From NCBI RefSeq assembly GCF_000003605.2, contig NW_003147283.1, positions 124,179 through 141,836 on the forward strand: a DNA stretch of 17,658 bases, in the 5' to 3' direction. Below the pieces are notes generated by a model. It made no database searches, had not been told where the DNA came from, and worked only from the letters and a program-made list of their open reading frames with translations. Position 1 is the stretch's first letter. Each line of letters begins with the position of its first letter. The DNA comes from Saccoglossus kowalevskii (lineage: Eukaryota > Hemichordata > Enteropneusta > Harrimaniidae). Position numbers and translations under genes: made by a program. Below are positions 10,474-17,658 of this stretch, one piece after another.

Positions 10474-10655
10474 TTGTTTACTAACAAACGCGACTTTTTG
10501 CAAGGCCACTTGTGGAATTACAAGCCGGCAAAATGATTGACACGCGGGGCACACGCTCTGGGCGTGGTGCCAACTTTGGTATCCAATCAGACTGTAGCTT
10601 GAGTCATGGCTATTTATACTTAAACACAGAATAAAACCTGGGGGCAGTCAGTATG
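10474..10655 (+). promoter_or_regulatory. CCAAT/TATA promoter of the BH3-only-like gene
   Basis: Elements are in the canonical order. A FOXO/forkhead consensus TTGTTTAC lies at 10474-10481, CCAATCAG at 10583-10590 and TATTTATA at 10611-10618. An initiator-like TCAGT is at 10648-10652. The CCAAT-to-TATA spacing is short but workable. Initiation about 25-40 bp after the TATA places the start near 10640-10650, about 320 bp before the favoured start codon. Known biology: FOXO factors drive other BH3-only genes such as BIM and PUMA in vertebrates. That this site works the same way is inference. Confidence 0.6.
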
Positions 10656-10763
10656 CCATACTATATGTACGATGTCAACAAACGCACTACAATAGTGGTA
10701 CATAATACAATGGGCGGCAGAAAAAATACTTGCACAGAACTACACCGACAACTCCGGGACTGA
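10653..10763 (+). other. 36-codon upstream ORF in the BH3 gene leader
   Basis: The first ATG after the inferred start site (10653) opens 36 codons ending at TGA 10761-10763: MPYYMYDVNKRTTIVVHNTM, then GGRKNTCTELHRQLRD. A second frame starts at ATG 10672 (MSTNALQ). Both end before the BH3 coding region, so translation of the main frame would need leaky scanning, reinitiation or another start site. I recognise no family in the peptide; it is probably regulatory if translated at all. Confidence 0.35.
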
Positions 10764-10780
10764 TTGTACTAAGATTGTTT

Positions 10781-10802
10781 TATTGCATTCGCGAATGCAA
10801 TA
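10781..10802. repeat. 22-bp perfect palindrome in the leader
   Basis: Each half reads TATTGCATTCG and the two halves are exact reverse complements with no spacer. The inner TTGCAT/ATGCAA arms resemble POU/octamer or C/EBP half-sites, and CGCG sits at the dyad. It lies between the upstream ORF and the BH3 frame, so in RNA it could also form an 8-9-bp hairpin. Confidence 0.85.
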
Positions 10803-10833
10803 CTTATACGACGAATAGGCCAACCACCATCCT

Positions 10834-10933
10834 GTATGTCGTCGAAGTACACCGTCGGGTCACACAAAACTGTCTCTGCCAGATTTCTTCACTATTTTTC
10901 TCATACTAGTGTACATTTCCTTTCTGCTCTCAG
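10834..10933 (+). other. Possible short 5'UTR intron
   Basis: The sequence before 10934 is a convincing splice acceptor: a pyrimidine-rich TTTCCTTTCTGCTCTCAG preceded by a possible branch sequence CATACTAG. A weak donor CT|GTATGT lies at 10834, giving a 100-nt intron. Splicing would remove the upstream in-frame ATG at 10836 and leave ATG 10968 as the first good start. Another donor further upstream is possible. The acceptor is convincing; the donor choice is not. Confidence 0.4.
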
Positions 10934-10967
10934 TGCGACGACAACAGTACGGACATATGCATCAACC

Positions 10968-11201
10968 ATGGATTTAACCGAAGATGCCAAAATGAACAGT
11001 CCCGAAGTGGAAGAAGTTGCGAGGCGACTGAGAGAAATCGGCGATGAAATGGACGCCAAATATCAGCACAATGACATACAGCTGGGATTGCATGACTTTG
11101 TGGAACAATATATGCAACGTGGAGTGCAGTATTTCTGCAGAACTTGTGGAGTGATTCTCATATGCCATTTATTTGTTGTTGCTACAGCGAATCGAAGATG
11201 A
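10968..11201 (+). CDS. BH3-only-like pro-apoptotic protein, candidate HRK (Harakiri) counterpart
   Basis: This frame encodes 77 residues. BH3-only proteins trigger mitochondrial apoptosis by inserting an amphipathic helix into the groove of BCL2-family proteins. Residues 17-32 (VARRLREIGDEMDAKY) fit the BH3 signature: V17, L21, I24 and M28 are the four hydrophobic positions, with the invariant LxxxGD (L21, G25, D26). It resembles BIM (IAQELRRIGDEFNAYY) and BIK. No BH1, BH2 or BH4 follows. Residues 61-74 (GVILICHLFVVATA) are hydrophobic, flanked by R58 and R76-R77, as in a mitochondrial or ER tail anchor. The start at 10968 has an ideal context (AACCATGG). An in-frame ATG at 10836 would give 121 residues, but it has a weak context and is probably removed by splicing. 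The next gene is FBXW8, head to head, as with HRK in human. Sequence identity to HRK outside the BH3 and tail design is not visible, so orthology is inferred from synteny. Confidence 0.8.
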   Translation: MDLTEDAKMNSPEVEEVARRLREIGDEMDAKYQHNDIQLGLHDFVEQYMQRGVQYFCRTCGVILICHLFVVATANRR

Positions 11202-11244
11202 TGGCGGCGACCGCATTTCACTGCGTTGAGCTATCGACCTTGAG

Positions 11245-13189
11245 GTAAGCAGTTCACTGATTATTCAGCTTCGTCACGTCGGTCAGGGGCACATAACGTT
11301 GCTCGGGTCAAGTGTAGCTTCTATCTTCAGTGCTAGATTTTTTCAGCGACCTTCAAAACGATATGCATGCTCTAAATCTTTGCATATTTCCAGAATGCGA
11401 CCTAGTATTTATCGGTGACATGAAAGCGAACGCACGAAATTGCCAGTTCGGCGTAATTTTTCGGCCTGGTGCTCAGCGCTTAAAACAGATGTTTTCTTGC
11501 CGTGGGCATTTGTCGGCAGGTACACAACAACAACACGAGGGATAGCGGCGGGTAAAAGGGAATACATAAATATAGTCAATAAAAGATTTGATCTGTTCGA
11601 CGGCGGCGTCTTGTTATATATCAATGGTAATCGGGGATTGACAAGTATAGTTACGGCAAGACAGACTTTCTGAGAAATCAAAATGATAATGATTTCATAA
11701 ACTAAAAAATCCCGCCATGTCGAAATATACGTATGATAACATAAAGATTTGAGTTGTTAACCCGCCAAGGAATCTGTAACGGGTTACTTGAAATTGTCTG
11801 GTGTATTGATTTAATAAGATGACGGAAAGGTGCTTTCGGGATTAAAAAAGAGCGATAATAATTTGAGGCGTGATTTTCCCAACAAAAGAAATTAAAGTTT
11901 CTTTGTGTATATGTATATTATAAACAGCCGCATGACTCATCGCCTTCTGTGTCAGGAAACATACTGAAGACATCGCGCATGGCAAATGAACACAATTCGG
12001 TCATAACCCGATTTAATTCAAAACAAACTGCGCAATAACTGTTATGGGGAAAACCCATAGCAGGCCTGCCGTATCAGCCTTTTCTCATCTGAGTATTAAA
12101 CGACCGGGAAGAAATCTCGCATCTTTTTTTATGAATTTGAAATAACATTTTGTTTTTTTACTATGAAGCAGCCACTTCGCCGGTAAGCGTGCCGAGACAC
12201 AAGACGACCTTCCGCCATATGCAATCTAAATTGCGGGGGCGGCTGACAGCCGACACCGAGTTAAAAATAGTTTTCACTATTATTATCATTGGTGCCGCGT
12301 CGTAACGTTTCAGTACATCTTGCCTCCCTATTCGTATATCTAAAATGTTTGAAATTGTTTTATTTCAATTTATATAATATAAATATTTAATTAAATTTGA
12401 ATTCATTCAATTCACGTCACTGTTTTCAGTCTTAGGGCAAATCATTTGTATGTTGCGTTTCGTTTTGTTTTGTTTTTTTTGGTCAAAAAACTGTGTCGCT
12501 GTTGATAAGTACTGCGCATGTTTGAGTTCAGGCCCAAACAAAATCCTTGAAAACTTTTGCCAGGGTCCACTTTTCCGATCACCCATTGTATTGGTGTTTT
12601 GATAAACCCCGGCTAAGGTCGCGTAGCAACTGTCCGGGAAACCGTCGGCCCAAACTCGACCCCCGAAATGCTTTGACATCTGCATTGGATATCGATAGTC
12701 AATTTCGAGATTAAAACTAATACAATGCGAAGTTATATTGCAGCTTTGTCGGAAGGCTTTGTCTATTGGCGGAAAACCATACATTCACCACTGTAACTGA
12801 GGCTCTCCCTGGCTGTGGTTGCCAGGTGACCGCTGACCATAAATAAAGATTTTCTGATAAGTGACGAAAGTACGCGGCCCTTTCGAGTGATCGCGTGCGT
12901 GAATGTTCTTTATCATTACTTATAATAATATTGCCTCTTAGTCTCTAGGTGTCCATATTTTTTAATTAATTATAGTAATATTTCAGAATGTACATTCGAC
13001 GAACAAAACAGTGCTCCTATTATGCAAACACATATTTGATTTACTGGGAGACATCTTAGTCCGCCGGTAAAACATTGCTATTTAAATCGTTGGATTCGCG
13101 AAATTGCCCACAACACACAACACACTCGCATATATTTTATTGGTTGTTACACATTTTAAATGTATTTTTTCATTTTTATTTCTCCCCAG
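11245..13189 (+). other. Probable 3'UTR intron of the BH3-only-like gene
   Basis: A consensus donor GAG|GTAAGC follows 11244, 43 nt past the stop codon. A strong acceptor (ATTTTTATTTCTCCCCAG) ends at 13189. The 1,945-nt interval contains no recognisable exon. Because the junction is under about 50 nt from the stop it should not provoke nonsense-mediated decay. From memory, vertebrate HRK also has its whole coding region in one exon with a further non-coding exon downstream. A second possible acceptor (TTGTTGTTGCTACAG, ending 11186) would allow an alternative C-terminus, but no good matching donor is present. The open frames at 11330-11681 and 12407-12784 lie in this intron and are not recognised. 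Confidence 0.5.
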
Positions 13190-15300
13190 GTGGCCAATTC
13201 CAGATGAAATTGTGAGGAAAGCCTGAGTAACAAAGACTTATTTAAAGCGGTACTTTTCCCGTTAAACATTGAACTGCCACGTGCTGCAACGAGGACCATC
13301 TCGGGATAAATGCTAATTCCGCCTCCAATATCTTACGATGTGACCATCAATTCAGCGTCAACGTTCTTCATCCCGGTTATCAGTGTATCGCGAGATTCAT
13401 GAGTTGGTGGGCGTTGTCAAGAACACTTTTGACTAGCTCAGTCGAACGATGAGGGACTCCGTCATGGACTCCGTTATGGACAATCCGTTATTCAATACTT
13501 ACATGCGGTTACTTAAATTTCTCGGTTTTTGCCGAGATTTTGTTCACCTGCAGATTCTCCGGACAAACCACGTCCGGTCATTTACATTGCAAGATTTTAC
13601 CATATCAAAATTCACTTGGTTAAAAAAGTTGAATGGACATGCATCGATGTGGTCAACTTTGACCGTCACTCGTGACCTTCACATCATTGACATTTGCTAC
13701 AATTGTATATATATTTTTCTTCAAAACTTCAATAATTGTATTTTTTTTATTTTATTCTGCCATGTTATTTAAAGCTGCCCTAGATCGTTTGTATGTTGTT
13801 TTAGGTAAATTGAAACCTAGTGGTTTGAGAAGGCTATTGATAGGTAGCCAGTCATTTCAGCCAGTGTGCGATATTCGATAGCCTGCAACTCAGCGGGCCT
13901 TCCCGACGGGAGCCATCAACAATTCAAAATTTATATATATTACAAGTGAAGATAGAAGTAGCCAACAAAGAGTGGCAAATAATAGTTTATTGACAGAGAT
14001 TGTGCAAACGCCGTCGTTGAAAGATCTTTTACGATTTGGACTTTATACCTGGTTTGGCCTACACGTATTACACTGTTTCGGTGTTGCATATCGCACGAAA
14101 AATACTATTTTACTATACTGCTATTTACACGTGAAATGACGAACGTTTTCTTGACGGGATAGATCCATCCACTATATTTTTACTATGTGTCAGTCTTCTT
14201 TTTAACCGTGACTGTTACCAATTTATTTGGTCTCTTCTCCAAATCGTAGCCGGAATGATGCTACTGTTGCAATTATATTATCAGCAAGCACGGTGATTTC
14301 GATTACATGTAATTTATTTTGCCTAATTAATTCAGAACGGGTTAAAATTGTAAGCCGTAAAATGTGTTATTTTGTGCCATCCTAACCTCGTATTTACTAC
14401 TGTCCGATTGTTTCTGTGCTCAATCCGCTGACAGCGAACGTGTTTGTTTAACAGTCTGGTAATCATTGAGGCCAAGCTGGGTTTCGTCACCTCGAGATGA
14501 CCTCTCTTTTCAATATACCAGATGTAGAACAACGAGTAAAAATGTTAATATCTTGTATACTTGTCGTAGTCGGGCCTAATCGGCGAGGCGCTGTGTATAC
14601 GGGAAATGAGGCGTCTGGTTTGCCCACATCTAACGCTCTGATCGGATAGTTACACTTCAACGGGTTTGCACAAAAACTGCAAGCGACAGCTAATGCCTCG
14701 TCCTGGCAAGCTATTGTCCAAAGTCATTTGGTACGTAGAATGGACGTATTCTGGATGTCCGAACGGGAAGTGCTCGCTGAGACGGTGGTGCTGGAAATTT
14801 AGTCCGAACCGATTAAAGCTTGGCCAGCTAAATCAATATTACTGTTTACCGGAAAACTATTGCCAGACAAAATATTTGTTTTGTCTAATATTTACATATA
14901 AAAACTGCCCCTAACTACTGTTTACCACTGCCCTGTATTATACTTATGTAAACAGTCTTATTTATTGCTAAATTATTGACAAAACAAAATATGAAACTTT
15001 CCGACAGGGTTTCAAAATCCAAGGGCATAAAACGATGGCAGGTGATGTGAAAATTATTGTATTTTGATTATTTCGTATTTTCTCGTTTTTTTATTTATTC
15101 TGATCCTTGTTTTTTTCTCCGAGTATTTGAAATTACTCATGTTTTTTTTTTCTTTTTGTTTTTGAAAAAGAAAACCAGACAGTTTAAACTAGTTTGAGTT
15201 TTTTATCCAATTTTACTATTTGAACATTTTATTTAATTTATTTTTGTATTTTTTGTTTCTTTGAGTAAATGCTCGAACACAATCTTAACTGTACTTCTGA
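13190..15300 (+). other. Probable 3' exon/3'UTR start, then non-coding sequence
   Basis: The exon beginning GTGGCCAATTCC at 13190 has stops in all frames within a short distance, consistent with 3'UTR. The downstream limit is not visible. The nearest canonical AATAAA on the plus strand is at 15926-15931 and another at 16341-16346; ATTAAA variants occur at about 14811 and 15327. A frame open at 13449-13772 begins with a small repeat (GACTCCGT.ATG twice) and then becomes AT-rich. I do not regard it as a gene. A small GC-rich hairpin (TCCCGACGGGA core) lies at about 13896-13915. Confidence 0.35.
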
Positions 15301-15311
15301 AAATTTAGTAT

Positions 15312-15425
15312 CGTGAGGGGAGAAGCATTAAACGCCCTCTCTGGTCGGGAAGTCTCCATATTTGCGAAGGTACATCTGGAGGACTATGACAGAAAAGTAC
15401 AACTCCCGGCAATGCTCGGTACAGC
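15312..15425. promoter_or_regulatory. Compositional island with ZNF143-like motif
   Basis: About 114 bp of balanced base composition, with several CpG, interrupts very AT-rich DNA. It contains AGTACAACTCCCGGCAATGC (15396-15415), close to the long ZNF143/THAP11 promoter motif (ACTACAA.TCCC.GCATGC) with a one-base insertion. It also contains CGCCCTCTCTGG (about 15333-15344), a weak CTCF-like core. Both strands are open through it (minus strand ends RKYGDFPTREGV-stop), but I recognise no protein. It could be a distal promoter or enhancer, a conserved non-coding element or a repeat fragment. Confidence 0.35.
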
Positions 15426-15431
15426 AACTTA

Positions 15432-16000
15432 ATCGAATTGATGTATTTCTTTTACTGCCAATAGTTTGTTATGCACTCTTTTTTTATACAATAGTCTTTT
15501 ATACCAATTTGAAATGAGATTCTATTTTGTTATTAATTCCTAAGTTTTGTCTGATTCAAGTGATTACCTTGTAAGAATTTAAAAGTTGATTTTTTCAAAA
15601 TTACAGCCAATGACATTTATAGTTTTAGAACAGATTTATCAGGATCTGTCACTAAACCCCGCTCTACTGCTCAAGTCATGATGTAACATAAATCACGTTA
15701 TGTACAAACGCTTGTGCAGTGCAAACTATCACGTCTTTAATTTACCAGTAATTTCCCGGGTGGTGGCTTAAGGCTTACTTGTAAATATAATTTTTTTCTG
15801 TAAATTTTTATATATTTCTCTTTGTCATCGATATCCATCTCAACCATGCATTCCTTTGTGTTTGTGGTTCAATGTGCATTTGTGAAATGGAAACATTGCT
15901 GACTAATTAATTCGTTAATTGCATGAATAAATTAGTGAACGTATGACACAAATTAGTACATGCGAAGACATCATGGGAACAAGTAAAGGCGCCGGAATCA
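15432..16000. other. AT-rich non-coding stretch
   Basis: I see no coding, RNA or structured feature here. It contains T-rich tracts and one AATAAA (15926-15931), which is the nearest plus-strand polyadenylation hexamer to the end of the BH3 gene but is not supported by a recognisable downstream GT-rich element. Confidence 0.5.
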
Positions 16001-16015
16001 ACATCACACACTCAG

Positions 16016-16113
16016 TGACGTAACACTGTGACGTAGCAGAGATGGATTTTGTTTATAAGTTGTAAATAGTACTGTTCATATTTTGTTTACTTTGTTTATA
16101 CAAACTTGTTTAC
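16016..16113. promoter_or_regulatory. Cluster of CRE-type and forkhead-type motifs
   Basis: Two CRE-type sites, TGACGTAA (16016-16023) and TGACGTAG (16029-16036), lie 13 bp apart. Two exact FOXO-type TTGTTTAC sites (16083-16090, 16106-16113) follow, with a related TTTGTTTATAC between them. The grouping in under 100 bp could be an enhancer or a promoter for something outside the window. AT-rich DNA throws up forkhead-like strings by chance, so this is tentative. Confidence 0.3.
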
Positions 16114-17658
16114 ACATAAGCATTGCGTGCTTTGACACGGGTATTTGTCTTACGATTACTGACATAAAGTCTGAAAGTCATTGGACAAATTACAATTTGT
16201 TGACTGCGGCGGAATGACTGTAAAATGCACAAAGAAGCTAACAAAAATTGAAGTTCAATTTTATGAACATTGACGCGCATGCGCAGCATTTGATGATTCA
16301 CAATCAGTTTATTGTAGCGTATCGATGCGCAATTAAGTGTAATAAAAACGAAAGATATTAAAAGCAGAGATTCATGTCGTTTCTTTGATGTGTTTGCCGA
16401 AACTGTTTGCGTCACACGTACATTCACATTTTAAATCAATTTACACTTTTAACAAACACCGTTAGCGTTGCTCTATTTACGTATATCGGTGACCTGCACA
16501 GGTTACACCTGTATGTCAGTGGCAGGTCTCCCTACTTCCGCGTCCCTAAGGGGTGAACCATTAGAAACTATGGGAGGGGCGATAGCAGCAAAAACTGTGC
16601 AAATTATGTTTTCCTTCCTTTATATCTGTGCTAATTGTTCAGTTCCATGATGAATTTCCTGTAACTTTCACCGCAATTGAGGTGTGCAGAATTTGTTTCT
16701 GTTATTGATTCTTGCAAATCTACGAATTTTCCTTTTTTTTTTTCAATTCTGCCACGCCAGAATTTTCAATGGCCAGCCCCTAAGAGCTATCATTCGAATA
16801 GCCATAAATATGAGACAATACTTTCAGGTTGGTTGGTGGATTGCGAGTATTATGTTGGTTTGTAGCATGAATACGCGGGAACTAAAGGCTCACATTTCAG
16901 CACGTACGAATATTAGCACATTCTTTTGATTGTGTTACGAATTACTGAGATTGTTGAAATATACATCACATTACCGCATATATGCCATATCGACTAAAAG
17001 TACCATCTTAAGAGCGAGAGTGAATATTCAATTAAATTGGCGTGTGTTCACATGTCTATAATCACCACCCGCCTATATGATCTCTAAACGACCCCGTGTG
17101 TCGCGGTAGTTGCTAAGAGATAACTCTCCATTGATGTCCATCTTTTTACTAGTCACGGAATAGAATGACACCCACTAAACAATAACAAGTAACCTGTAGA
17201 ATGCTGTGTGGGTAATATTTTTATATTGATTTTTGCTGCATTTGCAGCAAATAGTTACCAAACAATGAGAAATCTATTGGATTGAATATACCTCTCAGGT
17301 GGCTTCACATGCATAGTTCAAGCCTGCCTAACCGGTGCTAATACCATATTTAGTTACAGCTTCATGTTCCCAGTAATTCATGAAAGACTGGCACTCCCAT
17401 GCAATTAACAGCGAGTTAAATTCTTGGGATTGAAACGTATATTTTGAAGTCACTGATGTAGGCAATGAATAACTTAAAGTTGACATAAAGACGAGGTAGT
17501 GCTCAACTAGAGGCTGAAATTATAATTAATTTGTTTATTTCAATTTCTCCTGAAGTCAAATAGAAAACACTGGTGAAACACGATAGTACCCATGGGCGAA
17601 AGGATGTTTTGGGGTGTAGTTTACATTGTGTATGGAGTGGTAGGATCGGGTGTAATTT
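16114..17658. other. Right flank, no gene recognised
   Basis: Open frames of 60-105 codons occur (16110-16427 minus, 16468-16650 plus, 16677-16929 plus in two overlapping frames). None has a domain, a compositional bias typical of coding sequence or a splice-supported continuation. An AATAAA lies at 16341-16346 on the plus strand. I see nothing else I can support. Confidence 0.5.

Noticed and set aside
11187-11244. Possible extra coding exon between acceptor TTGCTACAG and donor GAG|GTAAGC
   Set aside because: Usable splicing would need a donor within the BH3 exon leaving an intron of about 60 nt or less, and the candidate donors are poor; continuous reading to the stop at 11201 gives a sensible tail anchor.
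12407-12784. 125-codon open frame on the minus strand, the second longest in the window
   Set aside because: No domain or family is recognisable, it is low-complexity at its C-terminus (Lys/Asn/Gln from T-rich DNA), it has no promoter or splice context, and it lies in the presumed 3'UTR intron of the BH3 gene. A protein search could reverse this.
13449-13881. Plus-strand frames of 107 and 69 codons after the 3' acceptor
   Set aside because: The first starts in a small repeat and turns into AT-rich hydrophobic sequence; stops precede it in the spliced frame, and position suggests 3'UTR.

Overview
The window reads as animal nuclear DNA, probably from an invertebrate deuterostome or another marine invertebrate. 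It is AT-rich, genes are split by introns of about 1-2 kb with GT-AG borders, and there are microsatellites, a foldback element and animal-type core promoter motifs. I see no bacterial operons, rRNA, convincing tRNA or CRISPR. The species cannot be fixed from this sequence. The lineage call rests on compact intron size and on how far both genes have diverged from the vertebrate proteins I remember.

Left part (about 1-6740, minus strand): the 5' part of FBXW8, the F-box/WD40 substrate receptor of the CUL7 ubiquitin ligase. Four coding exons can be placed at base precision: exon 1 at 6604-6161, exon 2 at 4785-4681, exon 3 at 3457-3293 and exon 4 at 1973-1885. They encode the N-terminal region, the complete F-box and the linker leading into the WD40 propeller (about 267 residues). 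The remaining WD40 exons lie beyond position 1. The promoter and 5'UTR at about 6605-6740 carry a YY1-type element and two tiny overlapping upstream ORFs.

Middle (about 6740-10580): 3.8 kb of intergenic DNA separating two divergent promoters, with no convincing gene.

Right part (about 10470 onward, plus strand): a small gene with a well-formed CCAAT/TATA promoter, a 36-codon upstream ORF and a 22-bp perfect palindrome in its leader. Its coding region at 10968-11201 encodes a 77-residue protein with a textbook BH3 motif (LREIGDEMD) followed by a hydrophobic C-terminal tail with a basic end, the design of a BH3-only pro-apoptotic protein. A strong splice donor lies 43 nt after the stop, and a strong acceptor lies 1.95 kb further on, which suggests an intron in the 3'UTR. 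From 13190 to the end there is non-coding sequence, in part probably 3'UTR.

The main finding is the pairing. In human 12q24 the BH3-only gene HRK (Harakiri) sits head to head with FBXW8. Here FBXW8 and a BH3-only-like gene are also adjacent and divergent. This makes the small gene a candidate HRK counterpart in a genome that does not look vertebrate, found by synteny because the sequence is too short and diverged for a plain similarity search. The two proteins act in different processes, cullin-RING ubiquitination and mitochondrial apoptosis; their adjacency looks ancestral, not functional.
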